A stretch of 30,973 nt of DNA from JAWWBS01 sp033720815 (GCA_033720815.1 JAWWBT010000010.1:1-30973), one strand, 5' to 3'. Shown: positions 1 through 10,091, numbered from the stretch's first letter. Notes: generated by a model from the letters alone, not told the origin. Numbers and translations: made by a program.

Positions 1-1734
<1,734 letters not shown>

Positions 1735-1799
1735 GCTGGGTCCTCTCGCGCTGCGCCGGGTGGCAGGAGCCCCCGCGCGGGTTCTGAATAAGGCCGACC

Positions 1800-1827
1800 A
1801 TTGTACCCGTCAGGCCGCGAGATTGAA
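1800..1827 (-). promoter_or_regulatory. Candidate thiC promoter
   Basis: Read on the minus strand there is a -10 TACAAT (1805-1800) and a weak -35 TTCAAT (1827-1822) with a 16-bp spacer. This would give a leader of about 60 nt before thiC. That leader is too short for a standard TPP riboswitch and lacks its CTGAGA and CCTGAT landmarks. Prediction by eye only. Confidence 0.35.
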
Positions 1828-1883
1828 CCGCCCCCGCGGCGACGAAATGACCGCCGAAATGCCTTCATGAACGGCTTTCGAGC

Positions 1884-1912
1884 TTGCCTTGTGACGCAAT
1901 ACTGCGTATCTT
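1884..1912 (+). promoter_or_regulatory. Candidate promoter of the PCMT-like/rhodanese genes
   Basis: TTGCCT (1884-1889) and TATCTT (1907-1912) are spaced 17 bp apart, about 75 bp before the ATG at 1987. The spacer contains a perfect inverted repeat, ACGCA (1894-1898) and TGCGT (1903-1907), which could be an operator. Both hexamers match consensus at only four of six positions. Confidence 0.4.
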
Positions 1913-1986
1913 TTGCTCCCCTTTTTCGGGCCCGGAAAGCATCTTCGCCCGGAGCCCGCGAACCAGCCGAAAATGGAACGCGCAGA

Positions 1987-2658
1987 ATGAGCAACGCCCA
2001 GGAATTCGACTTCGAAAACGCCCGCGAACTGATGGTGGAAGCCCAGGTCCGCACCTGGGAGGTGCTGGATCCGGCAGTGCTGGATGCCATGCGCAACGTC
2101 GCGCGCGAGGATTTCGTGCCGCAGCGTTTCCATAACCTCGCCTACGCCGACAGCAATATCCCGCTGGCGCACGGCGAAGTGATGCTGCAGCCGAAGGTCG
2201 AAGGCCGCCTGCTGCAGTCGCTGGACCTTTCGAAGAATGACCGCGTGCTGGAAGTCGGCACGGGTTCGGGCTACCTGACCGCCCTGCTGGCACAGCTCGC
2301 GGACAGCGTGCGTTCCATCGATATCCACGAGGATTTCACGGCCGAAGCCCGCGACAACCTCAAGGGCCTGGACCTCGACAACGTGACGCTGGAAAGCGGC
2401 GATGCCTCGAAGCTCGACGACATCGGCGAACAGTTCGACGCCATCGTGGTGACCGGCTCGATGCCGGAACTGCACGACAGCTTCCGCAAGGCGCTGAAGG
2501 TCGGTGGCCGGCTGTTCGTGATCATCGGTCGCGACCCGATCATGGAAGCCCAGCTGCACACGCGGGTTTCGGAAAACGACTGGGCCGAGGCCAGCCTGTT
2601 CGACACCAAGGTGCCGGCGCTGGTCAACGCCTGGAACCCGCAGCGCTTCACCCTGTAA
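1987..2658 (+). CDS. Protein-L-isoaspartate O-methyltransferase-like protein (PCMT family)
   Basis: This is a 223-residue class I SAM-dependent methyltransferase of the PCMT family, which normally repairs isoaspartyl residues in aged proteins. Family features are MVEAQVRTWEVLDPAVLDAM at residues 16-35, EDFVP, AYAD at about 52-55, and the SAM loop VLEVGTGSGYLTALLA from residue 87. The region that should read GQTISQP in true Pcm is GEVMLQP here, so the substrate-binding loop is altered and the activity may differ. ATG 1987 was chosen because the homologous part starts there and a GGAA precedes it. The frame is open further upstream but does not look coding. The gene is followed after 5 nt by a rhodanese and then tolC, an order I recall from other gammaproteobacteria. 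Family assignment is firm; isoaspartate repair is doubtful. Confidence 0.85.
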   Translation: MSNAQEFDFENARELMVEAQVRTWEVLDPAVLDAMRNVAREDFVPQRFHNLAYADSNIPLAHGEVMLQPKVEGRLLQSLDLSKNDRVLEVGTGSGYLTALLAQLADSVRSIDIHEDFTAEARDNLKGLDLDNVTLESGDASKLDDIGEQFDAIVVTGSMPELHDSFRKALKVGGRLFVIIGRDPIMEAQLHTRVSENDWAEASLFDTKVPALVNAWNPQRFTL

Positions 2659-2663
2659 ATTCC

Positions 2664-2990
2664 TTGGCCGGCGTCCGGCAACTCTCTCCAGCGGACGTCC
2701 GCGACCTGCTCGCGGACACCCCGGACGCCGTGCTGCTCGATGTTCGCGAGCCCTGGGAATACGACATCGCCCACCTTCCCGGCTCGACCCTCACTCCTTT
2801 CGCGCTGCTGCCGCTGAAACTCCGTGATTTAAACCCCGAGGCGCCTACGGTCGTCCTATGTCATCACGGTGTCCGCAGTTGGCACGCGGCTTGCTTACTT
2901 GAACAAAGCGGCTTCAAAACTGTCTTTAATCTCGCCGGCGGCATCGATGCCTGGTCGCGAGAACTGGACCCGGAGCTGCCGCGGTACTGA
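2664..2990 (+). CDS. Single-domain rhodanese-like sulfurtransferase
   Basis: This is a 108-residue cytoplasmic rhodanese domain, similar in size to GlpE/PspE. It has LLDVREPWEYDIAHLPGS at residues 24-41 and the active-site loop CHHGVRS with catalytic Cys66. A persulfide on this Cys would carry the sulfur. NLAGGIDAWSRELD is the usual C-terminal motif. The only suitable start that keeps the whole fold is TTG at 2664, 6 nt after the previous stop, with no strong ribosome site. Translation is therefore probably coupled to the PCMT-like gene. The substrate cannot be told from sequence. Confidence 0.88.
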   Translation: MAGVRQLSPADVRDLLADTPDAVLLDVREPWEYDIAHLPGSTLTPFALLPLKLRDLNPEAPTVVLCHHGVRSWHAACLLEQSGFKTVFNLAGGIDAWSRELDPELPRY

Positions 2991-3057
2991 ATTTCGCCGT
3001 GACACCGCACGTCGCGGCCCACCGCAAGGGTCTTGCAGACTGGGTTGGACAGACCTA

Positions 3058-3085
3058 TTGCAGACGCTCGTATTGGTGATATACT
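3058..3085 (+). promoter_or_regulatory. tolC: Candidate tolC promoter
   Basis: TTGCAG (3058-3063) and TATACT (3080-3085) are separated by 16 bp and lie 38 bp before the tolC ATG. This is one of the better sigma70-type matches in the window. It suggests that tolC can be transcribed independently of the two genes before it. Confidence 0.6.
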
Positions 3086-3122
3086 TCACTATAACACTGG
3101 TTCCTCAACAGGAAAGAAGACC

Positions 3123-4502
3123 ATGAAACTGCTGAAAACCGTCCTTTTCGCCGCCGGTTTCACCGCCTTCAGCACCCCGGTGCTGGCGGAAGACCTGCTG
3201 GATGTGTATCGCATGGCCCGTACCAGCGATCCGCAGATCCAGGCGGCCGAATACAACTACCTTGCCGCGAAGGAATCCAAGCCGCAGGCCTGGGCAAATT
3301 ACCTGCCGCAGGTGAACGCCTCGGCATCGCAGGGCACGACAGAATCCGAGTCCGAGCGCGACGAGCTGGATTTCGATTCGCAGAACCAGACCGTCAATGT
3401 GTTCCGTATCGACTCAGCCTCCGAGACGGACAGCCTCGACTGGTCGGTCAGCCTGCGCCAGACCCTGTTCAACTGGGGCAGCATCCAGCAGATCCAGCAG
3501 GCCGGTGCGGAAGTCGCGAAGGCTGAAGCAGATTTCCAGGCCGCCCAGCAGGAACTGATCGTTCGCGTCGCCGAGCAGTACTTCAATCTCCTTGGCGCAC
3601 AGGACTCGCTGGAAGCGGCCCAGATCAACAAGGAATCGATCGGCCGCCAGCTGGAGCAGTCAAAGAAGCGCTTCGAGGTCGGCCTGATCGCCGTCACCGA
3701 CGTGCAGGAATCCCAGGCAGCCTACGACCAGGCGGTTGCGGAAGAAATTGCAGCGCAGCGCCAGGTGACCACGGCACGTGAACAGATGCGCGCGATTGTC
3801 GGTGAATACGTCGGCAACCTCGAGGCGCCGGTAGAATCCATGCCGCTGAGGGTACCGCAGCCGGCTGCTGCCGAGCAGTGGGTGCAGATGGCGCTGGAAC
3901 AGAACCTCAACGTGATTTCCAACCGCTTTGCGCTGGACTCTGCCGAGGAAACGGTGGACATCCGCCGAGCCGGTCATTACCCGACGCTGGACCTGGTGGC
4001 CCGTCATTCGTACAGCGAGTCCGACACCCTGGTGACGGATACGCCGATCCCGTTCCCGAGCACGAACCGCGAAGGTACGACCGACTACATCGGCGTCGAG
4101 CTGAGCGTGCCGATCTTCAGCGGCTTCCGCACCTCGAGCCAGGTTCGCCAGGCGGCGCACCAGGCATCGGCTGCACGCTCCAACCTGACCCGCGCCATGC
4201 GCGACACCGAAGCGCAGGCGCGCGATGCCTTCCTCGGTGTGGAATCGGATATCTCTCGCGTGCAGGCGCTGAAACAGGCCTACCAGTCTTCGCAGACGGC
4301 ACTGAAGGCCACGCAGGCCGGCTATGAAGTCGGCACCCGTACCGCGGTTGACGTGCTGGACGCGCGTCGCCAGGAGCTGCAGGCCCGCGTAAACTACGCC
4401 CGCGCCCGTTACGATTACATCCTGAACACGCTGCGCCTGAAGCAGGCCGCCGGCATGCTCGACATCAACGACGTGGAAGAAGCATCACGCTTCATGGAAT
4501 GA
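3123..4502 (+). CDS. tolC: TolC-family outer-membrane channel protein
   Basis: This is a 459-residue outer-membrane exit duct for tripartite efflux pumps and type I secretion. It has a signal peptide (MKLLKTVLFAAGFTAFSTPVLA, cleaved before EDLLDVY). Two repeats typical of the family follow: LLDVYRMARTSDPQIQAAEY and WSVSLRQTLFNWG in the first half, and IGVELSVPIFSGF and YEVGTRTAVDVLDARRQEL in the second. Long alpha-helical stretches rich in Gln/Ala/Glu fit the periplasmic barrel. ATG 3123 has AGGAAAGAAG just upstream, and the longer upstream frame is ignored because it would bury the signal peptide. The gene ends at a strong terminator. No inner-membrane pump or adaptor gene is adjacent, as is usual for a shared TolC. 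Confidence 0.95.
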   Translation: MKLLKTVLFAAGFTAFSTPVLAEDLLDVYRMARTSDPQIQAAEYNYLAAKESKPQAWANYLPQVNASASQGTTESESERDELDFDSQNQTVNVFRIDSASETDSLDWSVSLRQTLFNWGSIQQIQQAGAEVAKAEADFQAAQQELIVRVAEQYFNLLGAQDSLEAAQINKESIGRQLEQSKKRFEVGLIAVTDVQESQAAYDQAVAEEIAAQRQVTTAREQMRAIVGEYVGNLEAPVESMPLRVPQPAAAEQWVQMALEQNLNVISNRFALDSAEETVDIRRAGHYPTLDLVARHSYSESDTLVTDTPIPFPSTNREGTTDYIGVELSVPIFSGFRTSSQVRQAAHQASAARSNLTRAMRDTEAQARDAFLGVESDISRVQALKQAYQSSQTALKATQAGYEVGTRTAVDVLDARRQELQARVNYARARYDYILNTLRLKQAAGMLDINDVEEASRFME

Positions 4503-4525
4503 CGCAGGAGTGATTCGATCGGACA

Positions 4526-4554
4526 ACGGCGGCGCGGGATGCGCCGCCGTTTTT
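4526..4554 (+). terminator. Rho-independent terminator of tolC
   Basis: A perfect 10-bp stem, ACGGCGGCGC / GCGCCGCCGT, with a GGGAT loop is followed by TTTT. It lies in the gap between the convergent tolC and waaA genes and works best on the plus strand. Confidence 0.9.
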
Positions 4555-4557
4555 CGT

Positions 4558-5817
4558 TCAGGACAGGAAGGAAGCGATATCCTTCATCACCGCGTCCAGC
4601 GTGCCGCGGTTTCTTTCGACGATCGAACGTGCACGTTCACCGCTTTCGTCCCGCAGTACCGGGTCACCCAGCAGGCGATTCCACGCAGCGGCGAGGGTTG
4701 GTGCGTCCTCGACAACCTGCACTGCCCCGCTCGCCTGCATGGCCTGCAGGATATCCGGTGCGTTCTGGTGGTTCGGCCCCGTCACCACCGGGATGCCCAT
4801 CGACGCTGGCTCCAGCAGGTTGTGCCCACCGACTGGTACCAGGCTGCCACCGACAAAACAGGCATCGCTCGCCGCGTAGAAGGCCTGCAATTCACCGATG
4901 GTATCGACGACGTAGACATCCACCCCGTCGGGGTTTTCGGTTTCGGAACGCAACGCCGTACGAAAGCCTGCGGCCTCGCTCATCGTCACGATGCTGACGC
5001 CGCGTTCGGGATGCCGCGGCACGATCACGAGCGCGGTGTCCGGATGCGTTTCACGTAGCTTCTCGAACGCCTCCAGCACGACTTCGTCTTCGCCAACGCG
5101 GGTGCTCGCTGCACACAGGACCGGCCGCTGGCCGAACATCAGCCCTCGCAATGCGCGGCCCTGCTCGAGCAGTTCAGCGGACTCCGGAATATCGAACTTC
5201 AGGTTGCCGACGACATGAACCTTGTCCGGCTCGGCACCCATGTAACGAAAGCGCTCGGCATCCATGCTCGACTGCGCACCGATGTAGCGCACGGCGGCCA
5301 GCGCGTCCTGCACCAGTGATTTCAGCCAGGTATAGCGCCGAACGGATCGCGCAGTGATGCGCGCGGAGACCAGCAGCAACGGGATATCCCGCTCTGCCAC
5401 TTCGCGATACAGGTTCGGCCAGATTTCGGTTTCCAGCACGATGAGCGCCTGTGGGCGAATGCGATTGAGGAACCGGCGATTGAACGGCGGCAAGTCATAC
5501 GGCAAGGGCGTGACCTGCACCTCGTCGCCGAATGCCGCGCGCGCACGGCGCACGCCACTGGCCGTGAAGCTTGTGACAACGATGTGCTTGTCCGGGTATT
5601 CGGCGAGCAGCGCCTTCACCAGCGGCACGCCCGCCTGCATTTCACCCACGGATGACGCATGTACCCACAGCACCGGCCCGGCAGGAGATTTCTCCACGTA
5701 ACCCAGCCTCTCAGCCGTTGAATCGGCGTGACCGGTCTGGCGACGAGCCTTGACCGCAATCACGGCGAGGCCGATCGGGAACAGGATGCCCAGCAAGACG
5801 TTATAGAGAATGCGCAT
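4558..5817 (-). CDS. waaA: 3-deoxy-D-manno-octulosonic acid (Kdo) transferase WaaA
   Basis: This 419-residue GT30 enzyme transfers Kdo from CMP-Kdo to the lipid A precursor at the cytoplasmic face of the inner membrane. It begins with an N-terminal membrane anchor (YNVLLGILFPIGLAVIAV). ERLGY follows, then VHASSVGE ending at Glu59, the position of the catalytic base. Later motifs are TSFTASGVRRA, ETEIWPN, LLVSARI, VGNLKFD and FVGGSLVPVGGHNLLEPA, all typical. The gene follows hldE after 6 nt on the same strand, and its ribosome site lies within the end of hldE. Whether it adds one or two Kdo residues cannot be read from sequence. The Kdo kinase encoded nearby suggests a single, phosphorylated Kdo. 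Confidence 0.96.
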   Translation of the reverse strand: MRILYNVLLGILFPIGLAVIAVKARRQTGHADSTAERLGYVEKSPAGPVLWVHASSVGEMQAGVPLVKALLAEYPDKHIVVTSFTASGVRRARAAFGDEVQVTPLPYDLPPFNRRFLNRIRPQALIVLETEIWPNLYREVAERDIPLLLVSARITARSVRRYTWLKSLVQDALAAVRYIGAQSSMDAERFRYMGAEPDKVHVVGNLKFDIPESAELLEQGRALRGLMFGQRPVLCAASTRVGEDEVVLEAFEKLRETHPDTALVIVPRHPERGVSIVTMSEAAGFRTALRSETENPDGVDVYVVDTIGELQAFYAASDACFVGGSLVPVGGHNLLEPASMGIPVVTGPNHQNAPDILQAMQASGAVQVVEDAPTLAAAWNRLLGDPVLRDESGERARSIVERNRGTLDAVMKDIASFLS

Positions 5818-5823
5818 TTGCGC

Positions 5824-7245
5824 CTACTCCCCGCGAATGCGGCGAATGATATCGGACGTGGAAATGCCGTCTTCGAAACGCAGCACCCTGACCTCGCCAC
5901 CGGCACCGGTCACGGCGTCGTAGCCGGCAATATCTTCCGGCTTGTAGTCGCCACCCTTCACCAGGAAGTCCGGCAACACGCGGCCGATCACGCGTGCCGG
6001 GGTGTCTTCGGAAAACGCGACAACCCAGTCAACGGCATCAAGTGCTGCGAGCACCTTCATTCGTTGCTCCAGCGGCATGACCGGGCGGTCCTTACCTTTC
6101 AGGCGGCGCACGGAATCATCGTCATTCACGGCGACAATCAGGCGATCTCCCAGCGCACGCGCTTCCTGCAGGTAGGCCACGTGGCCAGCATGCATGAGGT
6201 CGAAGCAGCCATTCGTCATGACGATGCGTTCGCCGTGCTGGCGTGCCTGGACGACGGCTTCGGCAAGCTCGTCTTCGTCGAGGATCCCATCGGCACCCCC
6301 GAGCTGGTGCTTCAGTGCCAGGCGGAGCTCGGTCGTGCTGACCGACGCCGTACCGACCTTGCCAACCACGATGCCGGCACCAAGGTTGGCCAGTGCTGCA
6401 GCATCGCCGATGCTCATGCCCGCACCCAGGCCGGCGGCCAGCAGCGAAATGACCGTGTCGCCTGCACCGGTCACGTCATAGACTTCGCGCGCCAGTGCGG
6501 GCAGGTGCAGCGGATCTCCATCGGAGATGATCGTCATGCCCTGTTCGCTACGGGTAACGACAAGGTACTTGAGCTTGAGCTCCTTGCGCAGGGCCTCGCC
6601 CCTGGCAACGAGCGTATCGTCATCCGGGCACGCACCCACCACTGCCTCGAATTCACCGAGGTTCGGCGTCAGCAGGGTTGCGCCCGCATAGCGGGTGAAA
6701 TCGGTGCCCTTCGGGTCGACCAGCAACGGCACGCCCGCATCCTTCGCGGCACGGATCAACGGCTGAGGATCCGCCAGCGCACCCTTGGCGTAGTCGGACA
6801 GGATCACGACATCGGTATTGTCCAATGCGCCGGGGAAAGCGCTGGCCAGCCCCTTCGCTTCGAATGCCTGCGCATCGTCCTCGAAATCCATGCGAATCAA
6901 TTGCTGCTGGCGGGATATCACGCGCAGCTTGGTCGTCGTATGGATGCCGGCTTGCGACACCAAGGCATCCTCGACGCCTGCGGACTTGAGGCCATCACGC
7001 AACGAACGGCCCTCATCATCGTCCCCGATGATGCCGAGCAGGCGGCACTTGCCGCCCAGCGCAACGATATTTCCCGCGACATTGCCCGCACCGCCGGGGC
7101 GATCTTCGCGCTTGCCGACGCGCACGACCGGCACCGGCGCTTCGGGCGAGATGCGCCCGGTACCACCGTACCAGTAGCGATCGAGCATAACGTCGCCCGC
7201 AACCAGGGCCTTCACGGATGAAAAATCAGGAATTCGCAGCGTCAT
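5824..7245 (-). CDS. hldE: Bifunctional heptose-7-phosphate kinase / heptose-1-phosphate adenylyltransferase HldE
   Basis: This 473-residue cytoplasmic enzyme makes ADP-glycero-manno-heptose for the LPS inner core. The N-terminal ribokinase-type domain (about 1-315) shows GDVMLDRYWYG, RPGGAGNVA at about 49-57, ILSDYAKGAL, and the anion-hole motif DVTGAGDT around 257-264. The C-terminal nucleotidyltransferase domain carries TNGCFDLMHAGH at 344-355 and GKDRPVMPLEQRM. Length matches the fused E. coli protein (477). The gene leads into waaA with a 6-nt gap, so ADP-heptose and Kdo transfer enzymes are co-transcribed. Upstream it diverges from the lpxL-like gene. Confidence 0.96.
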   Translation of the reverse strand: MTLRIPDFSSVKALVAGDVMLDRYWYGGTGRISPEAPVPVVRVGKREDRPGGAGNVAGNIVALGGKCRLLGIIGDDDEGRSLRDGLKSAGVEDALVSQAGIHTTTKLRVISRQQQLIRMDFEDDAQAFEAKGLASAFPGALDNTDVVILSDYAKGALADPQPLIRAAKDAGVPLLVDPKGTDFTRYAGATLLTPNLGEFEAVVGACPDDDTLVARGEALRKELKLKYLVVTRSEQGMTIISDGDPLHLPALAREVYDVTGAGDTVISLLAAGLGAGMSIGDAAALANLGAGIVVGKVGTASVSTTELRLALKHQLGGADGILDEDELAEAVVQARQHGERIVMTNGCFDLMHAGHVAYLQEARALGDRLIVAVNDDDSVRRLKGKDRPVMPLEQRMKVLAALDAVDWVVAFSEDTPARVIGRVLPDFLVKGGDYKPEDIAGYDAVTGAGGEVRVLRFEDGISTSDIIRRIRGE

Positions 7246-7312
7246 GGGTCCATTGCCGGAAATGGGTTCGTCTGGCGCAAGATGTTAGCACACGGCCCTG
7301 CATCATCAGCGG

Positions 7313-7341
7313 TTCACGCGAGCGGTGCCGCACTTTAGAAT
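7313..7341 (+). promoter_or_regulatory. Candidate promoter of the lpxL-like gene
   Basis: TTCACG (7313-7318) and TAGAAT (7336-7341) are separated by 17 bp, in the divergent gap between hldE and the acyltransferase. The expected transcript start is near 7348, about 30 nt before the chosen ATG. This argues against the upstream GTG at 7342. Confidence 0.5.
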
Positions 7342-7377
7342 GTGGCGCTCACGAGATTCCCGATGGGGCACTGTTCC

Positions 7378-8298
7378 ATGGCAAAGAAACACCCTGACCG
7401 CCTGCAGCTGAAGCACGTGATCAACCCGCTGTACTGGCCCCTGTGGCTGATCATCGGGTTCCTGCGCCTGAGCGTCTACCTGCCCTACCGCACGCAGCTT
7501 TTCCTTGGCCGCTGGATCGGCCGGCTGTCATATCGGCTGACGAAGCGCCGTCGCTTCCTGACCCACCAGAATATCGACAAGTGTTTCCCGGACTGGCCGA
7601 AGGAGAAACGCGATAGGCTTGCGCGCGAACATTTCGAGGCGCTGGGTATTGGCGCGTTCGAAATTGCCAATTGCTGGTGGGCGCCTGATTGGATACTCAG
7701 GAAGCGCGTGACCTTCGAGGGCCTCGAGCATCTCGATGCCGCGCTGGCCGACGGCAAGGGTGCGCTGTTGCTTTCCGCGCACTTCACCACGCTGGAAATC
7801 GGTGGTCGCCTGCTGTCATTGTTCCGCCCGTTCCATCTCATGTACCGGCCGAATCGCAATGAAGTACTCGAAGTGCTGATTGCCGGCAGTCGCCGCAAGC
7901 GGTTCGACAAGGTCATTCCGCGCGATGATGTGCGCACGATGCTCCGCAGCCTGAAGGCCAACCATCCGGTCTGGTATGCACCCGACCAGGGCTTCAAGGG
8001 CAAGGGCTCGGTCACGGCACCCTTCTTCGGCGTGCCGGCCCCGACCAACCCGGCGACCAGCCGCATCGCTCGTTCGGCCGGATGCCCCGTCCTGACGTTT
8101 TCGGTACAACGGCTGCCCGGCACCGAGGGATACCACCTGCGCATCGACCCACCTGCGAAAGAACTGCCCGCCGAGACGCCTGAAGAAGATGCCCGTTTCC
8201 TCAATCGTTTCATCGAGCAGGAAGTACTGAAGGTGCCCGAGCAATACCTGTGGTGCCATAACCGCTTCAAGGACTACACCTACCGGGAAGCGCTGTAG
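7378..8298 (+). CDS. lpxL: LpxL/HtrB-type lipid A late acyltransferase
   Basis: This inner-membrane enzyme should transfer a secondary fatty-acyl chain from acyl-ACP onto Kdo-lipid IVA. It has 306 residues, the same length as E. coli LpxL. Visible features are an N-terminal membrane segment (PLYWPLWLIIGFLRLSVYLPY), the catalytic HX4E motif HFTTLE at 135-140, MYRPNRNEVLEVLI, VIPRDDVRTMLRSL, YAPDQGFKGKGSV and PEQYLWCHNRFK. ATG 7378 is preferred: GGGG precedes it at 8-11 nt and length agrees. ATG 7363 and GTG 7342 are in frame but poorly supported. The next gene starts inside this stop codon (TAGTG). LpxL, LpxM and LpxP cannot be separated reliably by eye. LpxL is the likeliest because of the early-core neighbours. 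Confidence 0.9.
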   Translation: MAKKHPDRLQLKHVINPLYWPLWLIIGFLRLSVYLPYRTQLFLGRWIGRLSYRLTKRRRFLTHQNIDKCFPDWPKEKRDRLAREHFEALGIGAFEIANCWWAPDWILRKRVTFEGLEHLDAALADGKGALLLSAHFTTLEIGGRLLSLFRPFHLMYRPNRNEVLEVLIAGSRRKRFDKVIPRDDVRTMLRSLKANHPVWYAPDQGFKGKGSVTAPFFGVPAPTNPATSRIARSAGCPVLTFSVQRLPGTEGYHLRIDPPAKELPAETPEEDARFLNRFIEQEVLKVPEQYLWCHNRFKDYTYREAL

Positions 8299-9347
8299 TG
8301 AAGGTTGTTTTCGATGTCCAGCGGCTGTACTACCTTCCGCAGTACGAGCCGTTGATGCGCGAACTGAAATCACGCGGCGTGGAATGCATTGCCATTGCGC
8401 GAGACGACGGTGATCCCGAGGGAAGGATCTGCCGTAACACGCTGGGCGGCCAGTTTGCCGTCGAAACCGCGGGTGATGTCACCGAAGCGATTGCCCTTGC
8501 ACGAGCGATCAGGCCCGACTGGACCATTGTCGGCAACGACAATCCCTATCGAGGAGAAACCACGGGTCGTAGCGCGCTGCTGTATCACGGCATTGGCGTG
8601 AAACAGGTTTACTACAGCCCGCACCTCATGGATGTCGACCTGCGATTCGTCGAGGGTCCCTACCGGGAGGCTGCACTGCAGGAGAGGTTCCCGGATGCAT
8701 GGCTAGAGCCGGTCGGTTTCCCGAAACTGGACCCGCTGCTCAAGGGTGAGGTGGACACCCCGGACATCGGCCTCGATGCCACGAAACCGACGGTGCTCTA
8801 CGCGCCGACCTTCTTTCCGAGCTCCATCGGGAAGCTCCCGCTGGATTTCCCGGCGAGGCTGGACGACTGCAACCTCATCATCAAGCCCCACCAGTTCTCG
8901 CTCACCAATCGCAATTACGCCGATCAGCGTCGCCGTTTCGCAGCCTGGGAGAAATACTCGAACGTCTTCGTCGCGGGCCCCGAATGGCCGAGCCTCGTCC
9001 CCTTCATGGCGATGGCCGACATGCTTGTCAGCGAGGCTTCATCCGCGCTGTTCGAATTCGCCGCGCTGGACAAGCCGGTGGTGTGGTGTGATTTCCTGAA
9101 GCTGCGCTGGGGATATCGCTGGCCCTTCGGCTACCGGCTGCGGCGACGCATGGACCAGGAGATCCATCGCTATGCGGATGTCGCCGCGCACGCAAGATCA
9201 CCGCGCGACCTGTACACAACCGTTCGCGAAGAACTGGAAAACCCGGAGCGGCGCGCGAGCGAACGCGCCCGCATCACCGCGGAGCTGATCGGTCCGACTG
9301 ATGGTCGTGCCAGCCGGCGCGCGGCAGATATCCTGCTGGAGAAATGA
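8298..9347 (+). CDS. CDP-glycerol glycerophosphotransferase-family protein
   Basis: This 349-residue protein resembles the catalytic domain of TagF/TagB-type enzymes, which move polyol-phosphate units from CDP-polyols. The two conserved histidines appear as YHG (His97) and KPHQF (His198). Also present are VLYAPTFF at 167-173 and the acceptor-domain signature LVSEASSALFEFAALDKPVVW at about 243-263. No signal peptide or membrane helix is evident, so it should act peripherally at the inner face of the inner membrane. GTG 8298 overlaps the lpxL stop by one base, implying translational coupling. The neighbouring LicC-like cytidylyltransferase could supply the CDP-activated substrate. Placement among LPS-core genes suggests decoration of the core with glycerol-phosphate or another polyol-phosphate. 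The true substrate is unknown. Confidence 0.78.
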   Translation: MKVVFDVQRLYYLPQYEPLMRELKSRGVECIAIARDDGDPEGRICRNTLGGQFAVETAGDVTEAIALARAIRPDWTIVGNDNPYRGETTGRSALLYHGIGVKQVYYSPHLMDVDLRFVEGPYREAALQERFPDAWLEPVGFPKLDPLLKGEVDTPDIGLDATKPTVLYAPTFFPSSIGKLPLDFPARLDDCNLIIKPHQFSLTNRNYADQRRRFAAWEKYSNVFVAGPEWPSLVPFMAMADMLVSEASSALFEFAALDKPVVWCDFLKLRWGYRWPFGYRLRRRMDQEIHRYADVAAHARSPRDLYTTVREELENPERRASERARITAELIGPTDGRASRRAADILLEK

Positions 9348-9348
9348 T

Positions 9349-10044
9349 TCAGGTCAGTGCGTCGAGCGCTTTCACGGCGCGTTCGAGGTCGGCCTCGAAA
9401 TCCACTTCGATGCACAGGTCATTACCGACCGAGTGCGGGCGAAACACATCGCCCTCCTGCTGGATCAGCACTTCCATGCCTCTCTCGAAGTAATCCTGCG
9501 CACCTACCTCGGCGAGGCACTGCTTGAATTGCTCGAGGTGTCCGGACTCGATGCGATTGATACCGAGCGCTTCGCCTTCGGCGTTCTTCACCTGCTTGGA
9601 AATCTCGGTGATGTAACCCGCCTCGTTGGTGATGTATTTCACCTCTTCCTCACCAACGCGTTCGGTATTTACCGCGACGATGGAACCTTCCGTGGCCAGC
9701 ACGCCGTCGAGCACACGCGGATGGAACACCACATCACCGTTCATCCACAGCACATCGCGATCATGAACCTGCTGCAGCGCGCGGGACAGGCTGCGCGCGG
9801 TATTGGTGGTGTCGTAATCCGGGTTGTAGACAAAGCTCACATCCGGAGCGGCCTCCATGATGAGGTCCATCTTGAATCCGACCACCACCAGCACTTCCAG
9901 GCCAGCTCCCTTCAGCATCCGCAATTGCCGACGCAGGATGGTTTCCCCGTCATTGAGGGGAGTCAGCGGCTTGGGGTGCGGACGACCGAGGCGACTGCCC
10001 ATGCCGGCAGCGAGGATAATGGCGAGTGGCTTGCGGGTGGACAT
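9349..10044 (-). CDS. LicC-like nucleotidyltransferase (CTP:phospho-alcohol cytidylyltransferase type)
   Basis: This 231-residue nucleotidyltransferase is close in style to LicC, which makes CDP-choline, and to related enzymes for other phospho-alcohols. The nucleotide-binding loop LAAGMGSRLG is at residues 11-20, followed by KPLTPL. NPDYDTTNTARSLSRAL (74-90) and MNGDVVFHP (101-109, with the metal-binding Asp104) follow. ATG 10044 was chosen because GGAG lies 7 nt upstream and the loop then sits close to the N-terminus as in the family. The stop lies one base from the stop of the convergent phosphotransferase gene. It probably makes the CDP-activated substrate of that transferase, though this is inferred from proximity. 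A sugar-1-phosphate substrate is the main alternative. Confidence 0.78.
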   Translation of the reverse strand: MSTRKPLAIILAAGMGSRLGRPHPKPLTPLNDGETILRRQLRMLKGAGLEVLVVVGFKMDLIMEAAPDVSFVYNPDYDTTNTARSLSRALQQVHDRDVLWMNGDVVFHPRVLDGVLATEGSIVAVNTERVGEEEVKYITNEAGYITEISKQVKNAEGEALGINRIESGHLEQFKQCLAEVGAQDYFERGMEVLIQQEGDVFRPHSVGNDLCIEVDFEADLERAVKALDALT

Positions 10045-10091
10045 TACAGGCTCCGGTTGCGGGCGTTCAGGGACCATCTCAGCGAGCGCGA

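Noticed and set aside
1735..1860. TPP riboswitch before thiC
   Set aside because: A CCTGA is present on the minus strand, but the other conserved parts are missing.
5728..7221. 497-codon open frame on the plus strand
   Set aside because: Shadow of hldE and the start of waaA, with the same low-information composition.
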